Shown piece by piece: positions 12,001 through 22,344 of a stretch of 64,000 nucleotides of DNA. Position 1 is the first letter of the stretch. Each line of letters starts with the position of its first letter. The notes under the pieces are model-generated. The model had not been told where the DNA came from. It searched no databases and saw only the letters and a list, made by a program, of their open reading frames with translations. The translations under genes were made by a program, and so were the position numbers. This DNA comes from Tipula vernalis (Eukaryota; Arthropoda; Insecta; Diptera; Tipulidae), in the NCBI GenBank assembly GCA_958295665.1, contig OY282560.1:54188333-54252332 (forward strand). Reading direction: 5' to 3'.

Positions 12001-13697
12001 ATCGTAATGCCATTTGGTTTGGCCTTACGTTATCTAATTCCATTAAAAATATCAAGACGATTTGCATGTTGAGATTGGCGCTATATGTATTTAAATTAAC
12101 ATAGTGCCAAAATTTCATGCAACAAGATGGGATTTGGCCCTGGGATGAAAGGGATGTTTTTTTTCCGGAATCTATCGGTACGCCATTTGGTTTGGCGTTA
12201 CGTTATCTAATTCCATTAAAAATGTCAAGACGATTTGCATGTTGAGATTGGCGCTATATGTATTTAAATTAACATAGTGCCAAAATTTCATGCAACAGGA
12301 TGGGATTTGGCCCTGGGATGAAAGGGATGTTTTTTTTCCGGAAACTATCGGTACGCCATTTGGTTTGGCGTTACGTTATCTAATTCCATTAAAAATGTCA
12401 AGACGATCTGCATGTTGAGATTGGCGCTATAACTATTTAAGTTAGTGTATTACTGAAATTTCATACAAATGGAAGAGGTTTGGCCGTAGTATGACCGGGA
12501 TGTTTCTCTTCCGAAAACTATCGGAATGCCATTTGGCTTGGCCTTACGTTATCTAATTCCATTAAAAATATCAAGACGATTTGCATGTTGAGATTGGCGC
12601 TATATGTATTTAAATTAACATAGTGCCAAAATTTCATGCAACAAGATGGGATTTGGCCCTGGGATGAAAGGGATGTTTTTTTTCCGGAATCTATCGGTAC
12701 GCCATTTGGTTTGGCGTTACGTTATCTAATTCCATTAAAAATATCAAGACGATTTGTTTGTTGAGATTGGCGCTATATGTATTTAAATTAACATAGTGCC
12801 AAAATTTCATGCAACAGAATGGGATTTGGCCCTGGGATGATAGGGATGTTTTTTTCCGGAAACTATCGGAATGCTATTTTATTTGGCGTTACGTTATCTA
12901 ATTCCATTAAAAATATCAAGACGATTTGCTTATTGAGATTGGCGCTATAACTATTTAAATTAACATAGTGCCAAAATTTCATGCAACTGGATGGGATTTG
13001 GCCCTGGGATGATAGGGATGTTTTTTTTCCGGAAACTATCGGAATGCCATTTGGTTTGGCCTTACGTTACCTAATTCTATTAAAAATATCAAGACGATTT
13101 GCATGTTGAGATTGGCGCTATATGTATTTAAATTAACATAGTGCCAAAATTTCATGCAACAGGATGGTATTTGGCCCTGGGATGAAAGTTATGTTTTTTT
13201 TCCGGAATCTATCGGTACGCCATTTGGTTTGGCGTTACGTTATCTAATTCCATTCAAAATATCAAGCCGATCTGCATATTGAGATTGGCGCTAGTATGAC
13301 CGGGATTTGGCCGTAGTATGACCGGGATATTTTTTTTCCGAAAACTATCGTAATGCCATTTGGTTTGGCCTTACGTTATCTAATTCCATTAAAAATATCA
13401 AGACGATTTGCATGTTGAGATTGGCGCTATATGTATTTAAATTAACATAGTGCCAAAATTTCATGCAACAGGATGGGATTTGGCCCTGGGATGAAAGGGA
13501 TGTTTTTTTCCGGAATCTATCGGTACGCCATTTGGTTTGGCGTTACGTTATCTAATTCCATTAAAAATGTCAAGACGATCTGCATGTTGAGATTGGCGCT
13601 ATATGTATTTAAATTAACATAGTGCCAAAATTTCATGCAACAGGATGGGATTTGGCCCTGGGATGATAGGGATGTTTTTTTTCTGGAAACTATCTGA
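9050..13697. repeat. ~172-bp satellite array, about 27 monomers
   Basis: Head-to-tail monomers carry GGATGGGATTTGGCCCTGGG, CTATCGG, GGCGTTACGTTATCTAATTC, ATCAAGACGATTTGCATG and TTGAGATTGGCGCTAT. Measured spacing of the TTTCATGC/TTTCATAC landmark is 9521, 9694, 9865, about 10037 and so on, giving 171-173 bp. Two monomer types exist: type A (TTTGGCCCTGGGATGATAGG) and type B (ATTTGGCCGTAGTATGACCG, with AAGTTAGTGTA). Type B occurs at about 9173, 9865, 11075, 11594, 11939, 12459 and partially at 13305. The array ends abruptly at about 13697 in BEL/Pao gag sequence. Confidence 0.97.
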
Positions 13698-14357
13698 ACG
13701 CTGACATGACACTTAAAACAACTACTCGTACTTGGACATTGATTTGCTTTATGGCGAGTTGATAAACAAATAAAGCAAATCCTTAGTTTAGCGGCTTGTT
13801 CTCTACGTTGATTTATTTCTAAGTTCTTGAATTCATTACATTCGTAAATTCGATGCGACTCGTTGCAATAAACACATTGTTTTATATTTGAGTCCGTTAA
13901 TTTCAGCTGAATGCGACCTGGCTGTACTCGGTTTTGATGTTGTATGCCTCCCCAATTCACAGGACTCCAATGCTTCACATCTATCACTTATGAACTTAAG
14001 TAACTCGTCAAAAGTAGGATACTCTTGGTTGACTGTTTTATGGGCCCAAGCTTCCTTAATACCTGGATCCATTTTTTGTAATAGCATGTATGTTAGCCAC
14101 GGGTCTCTTCCTGTAGCTTTACCTCCTAATGCTTGTATATCTCTATGTACGTCATCGGAAACATTGCACAGATTTCTTAGTTTTTTCACGGAACCATCTT
14201 GCATCGTTGGTAACTCCAAAAAAGATTTAATCATTGAATTTAACACATATTTTCTCAATTTTATTAACCAATTTCCAAAGAAAAGCTCTAACTTTTTACT
14301 ATGTATCTGTACTATTTTTAATCCAAGACAAAGAAAATGAAATCGTGCCATCTTCAT
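13698..14357 (-). pseudogene. BEL/Pao gag relic
   Basis: Minus-strand gag of the same type of element as the pol at 6736-8850. One frame shows the Pao-gag region LPTMQDGSVKKLRNL (about 14215) through YPTFDELLKFISDRCEAL (about 14010-13960). A second frame carries the nucleocapsid knuckles CVYCNESHRIYEC (about 13875-13840) and CFICLSTRHKANQC (about 13765-13725). Known role: capsid and RNA binding. The frames are offset, and coding passes directly into satellite sequence at 13697. The N-terminus beyond 14357 and any LTR are not recognised. It is inactive. Confidence 0.88.
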
Positions 14358-14957
14358 AAAATTTTAAAAAAGAAGCATTTTCTAGTTATAAAATATTTCA
14401 CAAGATGTCTTCTTAGCTGTACATCAGACAAATTGTGTCTCGAATTAAAATATTTAACTGAAACGTGTGTGATAAATATTTTTTAGTACAAATTATCGAC
14501 ATTTTTATTTGAAACAAAAACCGCACATACCCAAATCTTTTTATTACCTGATAATTTTTGATAGCTAATTACCAAACTTTTGGCGGATTTATAGGCATAT
14601 TAATATTATCGATTTAACGCATAATCACAGATCAGAATTGTTATTGTTCTATTCGTATCTGTGGTATAATTAAATAATAATTTAAAATGTAACTAGGTAC
14701 ACCTCTTATCTTCAATAATTAATAAAAATCTTTCGGAATTTCTACGTTATGGGCCGAATGAAAGTCCGTCAATTTTGGCCAATATTATCTAGCTTAGCTT
14801 CAATAATAATTAACACATTGAATGACACATTTACAAATTAAAACCAAAACGCAAGAAAACTTGAATGAAATGGATTTGTGCTTCTGCGCTGTATGTACTG
14901 TATTAGTATTTTAGTACAGTTACCAATATAAAATGAATAGTGCAATTGAATTCATTC
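14358..14957. other. Upstream region of the SAMHD1-like gene, nothing recognised
   Basis: AT-rich sequence with no coding or repeat match. It lies immediately upstream of the Inr/DPE promoter, so it may include proximal regulatory DNA, but no specific site is identifiable. Confidence 0.4.
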
Positions 14958-14989
14958 AGTTGTCAAATTTTGTTAGTGACAGACGGTCG
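14956..14989 (+). promoter_or_regulatory. TATA-less Inr + DPE core promoter
   Basis: TCAGTT at 14956-14961 matches the insect initiator. Taking its A (14958) as +1, GGTCG falls exactly at +28 to +32 (14985-14989), matching the downstream promoter element consensus RGWYV at its required spacing. No TATA box was seen at -30. The first coding ATG is 185 bp downstream in a favourable context (ACAAAATG). Confidence 0.7.
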
Positions 14990-15142
14990 ATTTATTTTCG
15001 TTTTGGTTTAGTTATTTCTTTATTTTTAAATTTTTTTGTTCGATTAACTTTGATTTTGTGTAATTATTATTAAAACAAAATTGTTTAGTGATTTAATAGC
15101 ATAAATTTAATACGAGTAATCTACGTAATAGTCGTATACAAA

Positions 15143-15166
15143 ATGAGTTTTCCGCTTGACGACAAG
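15143..15166 (+). CDS. Exon 1 of SAMHD1-like gene (8 codons)
   Basis: ATG followed by MSFPLDDK and a strong 5' splice site (AAG then GTATGTG, donor at 15167). The exon ends in phase 0. The next recognisable exon of the HD-domain gene at 30262 starts in phase 0 with no usable upstream ATG of its own, and the join DDK + IKINDTVHG puts Lys before the conserved I/V-x-N-D start of the SAMHD1 HD domain. An Inr+DPE promoter lies 185 bp upstream. The join across 15.1 kb of transposon-filled DNA is inferred; a transcript spanning 15166 to 30262 would prove it. Alternatively this exon belongs to another gene and the true first exon is elsewhere. Confidence 0.55.
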
Positions 15167-16017
15167 GTATGTGTGTTATTTGTTTCATAGTTTTAAAAGT
15201 AATAAAATCAATTGATTTAGTGCAGGTGATTGACGAATGACTATTAAATATTATCAAAAATAAATTTAATTTGGTTTGATCGATAAATCAAATATTAATC
15301 AAAAATTAGGCATGAATGAATTCGATTGTTTCTTACATAAAATAAACAAGCATTTCCCCTCACCTAACAACCACGTGCTCTTGATTGTAGTTGTGCCTGT
15401 TTTTGTATATTTTTGTTGACACACAAAAAACTTTCACTTTTAAAATTTTTTATTATGCTATCTTATAGCGGTAAACTTGGTTTTAGTACTATGGTACAAA
15501 TGCATACTCGTATACAATATTACATATACATATATGAAACATTTTATTCATTCTCAATTTGTTTTGAATTCATTGCGCGAAGGGCAAGTAATTGTTTCCA
15601 GCTGATGTTTTGTTTATGCTTCTTGCTTTATGTTTCTCATGTTGGAACATGAATAAACAAGAATTTAATAAAAAAAAAAAATCGTTAGCTGCTACATTGT
15701 AAATAATCTGTAGTAAAATACAATTAAATTAGTTGATAGAATTTTCTCTAGTGACGACATTGCTTCATTTAACCCGTTGTTAATTCATTATGGTGAAACG
15801 ATATCTTTTGATTCGCGCCTACAAGTTGGTGTTAAATGTTTCTCACGTATTTCATTTTTACCGTTAGTAAAACAAAACCTGTTGTAAACGTATGGAAGGT
15901 TTTAAGTAATCATTTTTGTAATAAATAATAGATCTTAGGAGATAAGAGCGTTTCAACAGATGTAATAATTGAAGTGAAATGTTCATAAATTAATTGTGTG
16001 TCTAAATGTACTTCGCC
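15167..16017 (+). other. Start of long intron 1, nothing recognised
   Basis: AT-rich intron sequence between the exon 1 donor and the foldback element. No coding or repeat family recognised. Intron 1 as a whole would run 15167-30261. Confidence 0.45.
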
Positions 16018-16026
16018 ATATACCCC
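16018..16026. repeat. 9-bp target-site duplication, left copy
   Basis: ATATACCCC here and ATATACCCT at 18462-18470 flank the foldback element and match at 8 of 9 positions, indicating insertion with a 9-bp staggered cut. Confidence 0.75.
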
Positions 16027-16529
16027 GTGTACATCACACCACACCAGAAATCCCATTTTAGAAAACCCAAGATTTCTATATATAATTCGAACCATTGGGA
16101 TTGTGCAATTTTGTGCCTGTAATTAGAAAATTTGTGCATAGCGTACTTTAGGAATTAGGATGGGATTTCTCATGTGATTATCACACCAGAAATCCCATAT
16201 ATTCCGTTTATATAATAAAACGTATTTTTCGGAGTATGATAATTATGCAAAATTGTGCATTACTAAACTGACCTTGAAAATAGTTTATATTGGCCAGAAT
16301 CGGCCATAGAACATCCACAATTGATCAAAATCGTGATTTTTCGAAGAGGTTTTATAGGCGATTTACAGAAATCCCACCTTTTATTAATATTCGAATTAAA
16401 ACAAAGTGTGGTTAGTATTCTGGCCAAGTTTCACGTTTGCGCATATCACACTTTAGCCAGAATCGGCCATATAACATCCACAATTGATCAAAATCGTGAT
16501 TTTTCGAAGAGGTTATATGGGAAAATACT

Positions 16530-16986
16530 GGGAAAATATTATTATGATACTCAGATTAGTGGATACATAAATTATAAGTGTCGCAACTGTGTAACAAAAC
16601 AAAAAATTGTAACACTAAAAATAATACCCCTACTAATTAATAATATTGAAGTTAATTTGAATAATTTAGAAGAATCAATAAATATTAACGATGAAAATTT
16701 TTGTTCTTGTGACAATCTGTATCAAGGTGATATTATATTAAGCCGCTTACTTTTATTTGATGTCGAGTCTCAAAAAAATTCAAGGGTTGATAATCTTGAC
16801 GATATTCCAAAAACATTTAAAATCATATCTTTAGTAGCCCAAACAATTGATTATGCGTACTTTGTGGCCTATGTGCACAGGAAGGACGACACATTTCATT
16901 TGTACGACGATCAAATTAATGAACCGGCAATTGCTAAAAAATTTCAAACATTTAAAACAATATCTCTGTTTTACATAGAAAATTAA
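16530..16986 (+). CDS. USP/UCH-like C-terminal half inside foldback element
   Basis: The frame is open from within the left TIR (16321) to TAA at 16986; the part not made of TIR repeats starts near 16530. It has YKCRNC followed about 45 residues later by FCSCDN, resembling the zinc-finger Cys pairs of ubiquitin-specific proteases. It then has LDDIPKTFKIISLVAQ and AYFVAYVHRKDDTFHLYDD, resembling the C-terminal His-box block (usually GHYVAYV...W...DD). The expected catalytic His position reads Tyr/Phe here, and no Cys box precedes it, so peptidase activity is unlikely. No in-frame ATG precedes the domain. It may be a captured host exon or the remnant of an element-encoded protein. The similarity is by eye and needs a profile search. 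Confidence 0.4.
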
Positions 16987-17185
16987 ATTGTGAAAAACGT
17001 AAGCCTTAAAAAATAATAAAAAATTAAAAAAAAAATTACAGGAAACTGTAAATCAAAGGGAAGTAAATTTGATCGCCTTCACGTGGCGCTTCCTGGGAAA
17101 AGCTAAATGATCACAATAATATACTTGAATCCTGTTTTATCCATATATAACTATTACTTGAGATTTTTTGAGATTTATCTGTTTT

Positions 17186-18200
17186 GAGGTCAATTGTGCA
17201 TGTTCTATGGCCGATTCTGGCTAAAGTATAATATGCACAAACGTGAAACTTGGCCAGAATACTAACCACACTTTGATTTAATTCGAATGTTAATAAAAGG
17301 TGGGATTTCTGGAAATCGCCCATATAACCTCTTCGAAAAATCACGATTTTGATCAATTGTGGATGTTCTATGGCCGATTCTGGCTAAAGTATAATATGCA
17401 CAAACGTGAAACTTATCCAGAATACTAACCATACTTTGTTTTAATTCGGATGTTAATAAAAGGTGGGATTTCTGGAAATCGCCCATATAACCTCTACGAC
17501 AAATCACGATTTTGATCAATTGTGGATGTTCTATGGCCGATTCTAGCTAAAGTATAATATGCACAAACGTGAAACTTGGCCAGAATACTAACCATACTTT
17601 GTTTTAATTCGAATGTTAATAAAAGATGGAATTTCTGAAAATCGCCCATATAACCTCTTCGAAAAATCACGATTTTGATCAATTGTGGATGTTCTATGGC
17701 CGATTCTCGCTAAAGTATAATATGCACAAACGTGAAACTTGGCCAGAATACTAACCATACTTTGTTTTAATTCGAACGTTAATAAAAGGTGGGATTTCTG
17801 GAAATCGCCCATATAACCTCTACGACAAATCACGATTTTGATCAATTGTGGGTGTTCTATGGCCGATTCTGGCTAAAGTGTAATATTCACAAACGTGAAA
17901 CTTGGCCAGAATACTAACCACACTTTGTTTTAATTCGAATGTTAATAAAAGGTGGGATTTCTGGAAATCTCCCATATAACCTCTTCGAAAAATCACGATT
18001 TTGATCAATTGTGGATGTTCTATGGCCGATTCTGGCTAAAGTATAATATGCACAAACGTGAAACTTGGCCAGAATACTAACCATACTTTGTTTTAATTCG
18101 AATGTTAATAAAAGGTGGGATTTCTGAAAATCGCCCATATAACCTCTTCGAAAAATCACAATTTTTGATCAATTGTGGATGTTCTATGGCCGATTCTGGC
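17186..18200. repeat. ~163-bp subrepeats in right foldback arm, about 7 copies
   Basis: The landmark CAATTGTGGATGTTCTATGG (or close variants) recurs near 17190, 17354, 17517, 17680, 17842, 18006 and 18170, spacing 162-164 bp. Each unit holds AACGTGAAACTTGGCCAGAA and a GTGGGATTTCTGGAAATCG variant. The left arm has the same unit inverted, spaced 163 bp (16316 and 16479). The unit is free of stops in one minus frame, producing overlapping 60-85-codon frames with no coding significance. Confidence 0.93.
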
Positions 18201-18461
18201 CAATATAAACTATTTTCAAGGTCAGTTTAGTAACGCACAATTTTGCACAATTATCATACTCCAAAAAATATGTTTTATTATATAAACGGAATATATGGGA
18301 TTTCTGGTATGATAATCACGTGAGAAATCCCATCCTAATTCCTAAAGTACGCTATGCACAAATTTTCTAATTACAGGCACAAAATTGCACAATCCCAATG
18401 GTTCGAATTATATACAGAAATCTTGGGTTTTCTAAAATTGGATTTCTGGTGTGATGTACAC

Positions 18462-18470
18462 ATATACCCT
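18462..18470. repeat. 9-bp target-site duplication, right copy
   Basis: ATATACCCT, matching ATATACCCC at 16018-16026 with one mismatch. Confidence 0.75.
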
Positions 18471-18589
18471 AACAGTTTTGAAATATTGGTAATGACAGAA
18501 TTTATGAAATTTTCTTTTAGTAAACGCATATTAGGCTTAGTCATTCTTATTGAATGTTTTCGGTTTGAAGAATTGAGAAGTTATGACCT

Positions 18590-18803
18590 TGTGGAGGTTA
18601 AACGAATTTACCAATATTTAAATGAAATACACTTATAGATTTATTTATTATTTATTAAGTTTTTAATTCCACGCCTTTTCTTATTCGTGGTTATTTCTAA
18701 TCTGTCTGTCTATCTAATAATTTTTACACTGAACTAAAATGGTGACCCAATCAACCAAAAATGGTTAGCACCCTTTTTGGGTAGTTGCAATGAGGTTGCC
18801 ACA
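18590..18803 (-). repeat. 3' LTR of deleted gypsy element
   Basis: A 214-bp LTR; next to it on the inner side is the polypurine tract (plus-strand CTACTCCCCCGCC, 18804-18816). It is highly similar to 21359-21582, differing by scattered substitutions and small indels such as the GTAGTTTAG insertion in the other copy. Confidence 0.9.
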
Positions 18804-18825
18804 CTACTCCCCCGCCATACCGAAG

Positions 18826-19437
18826 TCATCTCTTGAATCGTTTGGGTGTGACTATGGTACGTCCAAGCTTGGTGACTTTGGGCGATTTCTGCAGGCTCTG
18901 TGGTGGTTCCGAATCCTGTGGTGATCCTTGCAGATTTTGTGGCAGCTCTGGATTTGGTAGAGATGGTTGAGCTAGCTGATCGTCCATCAAAATATGCGCT
19001 GGCTTCAGTCGATCAACTGAAACTTTTGTTTCTCGACCCTTTGCTTCCATAGTACGAAGTATTTGTCATGTAGTTCCTTGACGAGGTATGGGCCATTGTA
19101 TGCGGGTGACAAAGGTGGTCGGACCGCGTCATTTCGTACAAAAACGAACTCAGTTTGGCGAAGCGTTGGGTGCTCGAAGACATCCTGCGATGTGATGTGA
19201 TGCGCTGTGGATGTAGGCTGCAACGCGCTCATATTTTGTTCAAGAATTTTGATAAATTCGTGCTGATTGGTCGATGAGCTTTGATACCCATTCTTGATTT
19301 CGCCGGCATGTTATAGCTGTTTTTATTGTCCGATGAAATCGCTCTATGATCCCGTTTGATTGAGGATGTCTTGGTGTATGCGGGATGAGGATGTCTTGGT
19401 GCGATCGGGCGTAGTGATAATGTTGGTTGGTAAACAT
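18826..19437 (-). pseudogene. Gypsy integrase scrap and pol C-terminus
   Basis: The minus-strand frame ending near 19240 contains HPQSNGIIERFHRTIKTAI (about 19380-19325), the end of a retroviral-type integrase core including the third catalytic acid (the E of IIERF). A second frame (19232-18826) has FVRNDAVRPPLSPAYNGPYLV, the integrase C-terminal region, and VSVDRLKPAHI (about 19025-18990), a common pol-terminal motif. The first two integrase acids and all of RT/RNase H are missing. Confidence 0.8.
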
Positions 19438-19439
19438 CC

Positions 19440-19957
19440 TTAATTGGATCGTTTATACTGAACGTTTTGAGCTGTAGTGAAGCACTTGTTAACCGGCATT
19501 CCGTCGACTTCAGTGACATAAGCTTATCAATGAGAGCATTATTCTTTACGTCGACAAGGAGATCGTAATGAGTCAGGAAATCGGATCCGACTATTCGTTG
19601 ACTCACATCGGCTATCACGAATGTCCAGTGAAAATCTCTCCACAGGCCAAGGTTTACCTTTAAGGTGCATTCGCTGTATGTGTCAATCGGAGTACCATTG
19701 GCTGCGAAAAGTTTGACGGCTTTTGGGTTGAATTTTGACTTCAACTGCTGTGCTGGCGACAATACTGAAATATCAGCGCCGGTGTCGATTAAAAATATCT
19801 TCTTTGACGCCGAATCTTTAATGAATATCCGATTTAATTCGAAGCCGTCATTGTTGGGGGCTGGCAGGTTACCCGACTGTAATCTGCGCCCTATTGGTTT
19901 TTTTTGTTGTGAAAGGGTATGGAAATTACAGGGATATCTACATTTGCGAGCAGCCAT
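19440..19957 (-). pseudogene. Gypsy aspartic protease domain
   Basis: Retroviral-type aspartic protease that would cut the Gag-Pol polyprotein. It shows IFLIDTGADISVLSP (about 19805-19760) with the catalytic DTGA, then FVIADVSQRIVGSDFLTHYD (about 19625-19570) with the flap/second-half hydrophobic-G-D pattern. The N-terminal part, from about 19957, still carries sequence resembling the end of gag. Past about 19440 the frame runs across the pol deletion. The active-site Asp is intact. Confidence 0.85.
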
Positions 19958-21245
19958 TCAATACTTCCGATGGTATACACAAGTGGTTGGCTTTATTCGA
20001 CTTGGGCCTACAATGACCTTTTTGACTTTTGCGTTCTTCGTCTGTGTAATCCACGCGTGAACGACTGTTTGAGCGATTTTCATCTACTCGTTGATATAAC
20101 TCGTTGACTTTCTTCGTAAGCTCGGCAATGGCTACCTGAACTTCGTTTTTGTCAGTAACTTGAGATACTTGGGCAACATGTGTAATCCTGCCGTCCAACG
20201 CTTCAATAGTGGCGTCAGCGAGCATTGCCTCGTCGTCGAGAGAGACGTTTTCAGGATGCACGGCATTCTCTTTGTTCCCGATTATAACTGTACAAACTTC
20301 TGTTGGCATTTGTTCGAGCCGAAAATGCCTTAAACTGAGCTGCTTTGCATTTGGATTTCTGAATATATTCCCCTTAATGTTGAGCAAGGGTGTCGGTTTT
20401 TTCGTCCCTCGTGGAGTTCCGGCTAGTAACTTACGAAATTGTTGGGTTTCACTGTCGGCGAAATTGGCTATTATAGCTTTTTTCAGTGGTGCATACTTGT
20501 TGCCATGAACAACACTTCTTAAAACGCCAGCGACTTTAGTCAGCAGGTTGGTATCTAGAGCTGCAACCAGTGTATCGTATTTAGCTGCATCGTAATTTGC
20601 GATATTGCGACTATTGAACTACGTTTTGAGCTGGAAGAACCACATTTCAACGTTATCTCGACTAAAAGTAGGTATTGGGAATCGATCGTAATAATGTCGA
20701 TTGATCGTTGGCTGTTCTGACATATGCGTCTGTTATATCGGCTGCTGTACCGTTTGTGGTGGCATCTGTGGCTGATGCATCGTCTGCTGTTGCACATGCG
20801 GCTGATGTACCGTTTGTTGTTCGAGCAGGCGTTGCATTAACCCTGTTAAGTGCGCAACCTGTTGCTTTAATTGCGTGTTTTGAGTTTGCAATTCTTCTAA
20901 CATTAACGGTCGAACAGAAATGCCTGTTGCAACATCCCCGGATTGATTTTTACCGCCGTAAATTGAACTGTAGCGTGGTGGTTTGTGACGTACATCCGCT
21001 GCCTGTGTTTCTGCTACGCTAAATGTGTCTGGTTGTTGCGTTTGAGCAACAGTATTTAACCCCGTTGTCGTTGTAGTTGACACTATTTTGTGTACAACTG
21101 CATTTTCAATTTGGTTGATTTTGCCGGTGGTTGTTTCGTTAGAGGATATATTTATTGTCGGCTTTGATATTGCTGCGGCTGAAGTAACTATTGTATCGAT
21201 GCTGGATGTAGATTCGCTAATCGTAGACATTTTACGATTATTCAC
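19938..21245 (-). pseudogene. Gypsy gag, frameshifted
   Basis: The minus-strand frame from ATG 21245 (MNNRKMSTISESTSS) runs through a Gln/His-rich stretch of Q-T-V-H-Q-P repeats to 20733. After breaks, a further gag frame covers 20387-19938 (LRHFRLEQMPTEV, about 20335; ELTKKVNELYQRVDENRS, about 20115). There is no intact zinc knuckle. Known role: particle formation. Lesions between 20733 and 20387 mean it is not translatable as one protein. Confidence 0.7.
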
Positions 21246-21339
21246 TGCGATTAATTGTTGGAAACACGTGGTCGTACGGTAATGTATGTGTCCTCCGACT
21301 TGCGGTAAAAATGTCGCGTAAATTTGCGTTTAATTATTC

Positions 21340-21357
21340 AAATGTCGTGGGTCACCA
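21340..21357 (-). promoter_or_regulatory. Primer-binding site of deleted gypsy element
   Basis: Just inside the 5' LTR, the sense strand reads TGGTGACCCACGAC. Its first nine bases fit the 3' end of tRNA-Trp as used by CsRn1-type gypsy elements. The match weakens after the ninth base. Confidence 0.55.
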
Positions 21358-21358
21358 G

Positions 21359-21582
21359 TGAGGAGGTTAAACGAATTTACCAATATTTAAATGAAATACA
21401 CTTATAAATTTATTTAATATTTATTAAGTTTTTAATTACACGCCTTTTCTTATTCGTGGTTATTTCTAATCTGTCTGTCTATCTAATAATTTTTACATTG
21501 AACTAAAATGGTTCTCCCAATCAACCAAAAATGGTTAGCATCCATTTTGGGTAGTTTAGGTAGTTGCAATGAGGTCGCTACA
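21359..21582 (-). repeat. 5' LTR of deleted gypsy element
   Basis: A 224-bp LTR paired with 18590-18803, followed on the right by the ACCT target duplication. Confidence 0.9.
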
Positions 21583-21954
21583 ACCTCTTTAGACCCCAAA
21601 GACCGAATTTATAGTCGTTACCACAACTATAACTCATGTTATAGTAACAGTTTCCGTATTTATAACGTCACTATAAAAATTGTTATAAAATATCGAAAAC
21701 AAATACCCAGTTCCGTTTTTTAATTCGCGCAGTGTATTTTAGAATTATGTACAGATTTGCAAACGGCAAACCGCTCTAAGTCCCTATTACGAAATTTTTG
21801 TGATACCATTCAATCCGATTCCTATTATGAAATGCAATGGGGTTTAGTATTGTATTTTATAATAGGAATGGCTCAATTAAAGCAGTGATACATCTAAAGA
21901 AGAAGGCCATTTTAAATGCCATTAAGTCAAAAATAGAAAATTGAACATATACTA

Positions 21955-22342
21955 CGTTTCCATGATGGAGTTAACCGGGATTAACGTGGATTATCTTATC
22001 ATGAAAACATGTCGGGTTTAGGATCTTCGTTAAGTTTCTTAATCCAACTTAACTCAACGAAAGTAGTAGGGTTAGAAGGATTCTATCTGTCAAAAGCGAA
22101 AAAAACAATTATACCAATTCATAATGGAATTGCGAGTATTCCTTTCTCTCCATAATACTTTATAAATCATAAAAATCACAATAAATGTTAAATTGAAAAA
22201 TTTCCACCATACAAATAAAATTTCCAAAAGTGACTTTAAATTTTTGTGAAATGTCAAATTACACGGAAACGATATGGATTAGCGCGGCCATGTTATTAAC
22301 TCAACGAAACTCTTAAATCGGGTTAACTCTGTCATGGAAACG
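21955..22342. mobile_element. Non-coding TIR element (MITE), TA-flanked
   Basis: The 388-bp unit starts CGTTTCCATGATGGAGTTAA and ends with an imperfect complement (TTAACTCTGTCATGGAAACG). TA occurs on both sides (21953-21954, 22343-22344), as expected for Tc1/mariner-type insertion. A second, weaker inverted pair lies further out (AAAATTGAAC near 21938, GTTCAATTTT near 22351; and AAAGCAGTGATAC near 21878, GTATCACTGCCTTT near 22477), hinting that it sits in a larger foldback. No coding capacity. Confidence 0.65.
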
Positions 22343-22344
22343 TA

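Larger units (their letters stand above)
16027..18461. mobile_element. Foldback DNA transposon (MULE/FB type) with long TIRs
   Basis: The 2,435-bp element begins GTGTACATCACACC and ends with its complement GGTGTGATGTACAC. Long inverted arms (about 16027-16530 and 17190-18461) match through GAAATCCCA, CCTGTAATTAGAAAATTTG and TTTATATTGGCCAGAATCGG. The inner arm is built of ~163-bp direct subrepeats: two on the left, about seven on the right. A 9-bp target duplication flanks it (16018-16026 and 18462-18470). Nine-base duplications and long, internally repeated TIRs are typical of Mutator-like and Drosophila FB/NOF-type elements. No transposase is encoded, so it would need one in trans. The centre carries the ubiquitin-hydrolase-like ORF described separately. 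It lies in intron 1 of the SAMHD1-like gene. Confidence 0.85.
18590..21582 (-). mobile_element. Ty3/gypsy element with two LTRs and most of pol deleted
   Basis: A 2,993-bp element in minus orientation, flanked by ACCT (18586-18589 and 21583-21586). The 3' LTR (18590-18803) and 5' LTR (21359-21582) match closely, begin TGT and end CA in sense orientation. Gag and protease lie at the 5' end; then the sequence jumps to a scrap of integrase and the C-terminal pol tail, so RT, RNase H and most of integrase are gone. It can only move, if at all, with proteins from relatives. The PBS and protease resemble those of CsRn1/Kabuki-type gypsy elements. It lies inside SAMHD1-like intron 1. Confidence 0.9.

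Noticed and set aside
9050..13697. CRISPR-like array
   Set aside because: Whole ~172-bp monomers repeat with no variable spacers, in a eukaryotic context; this is a satellite.
16088..16100. tRNA B-box-like GGTTCGAATTATA (opposite strand) in the foldback TIR
   Set aside because: It does not fit GGTTCGANNCC, has no A box at the right distance and no cloverleaf.
17111..18159. Overlapping ~60-85-codon frames starting MIKIVI on the minus strand
   Set aside because: They come from the 163-bp subrepeats of the foldback arm and change frame between units.
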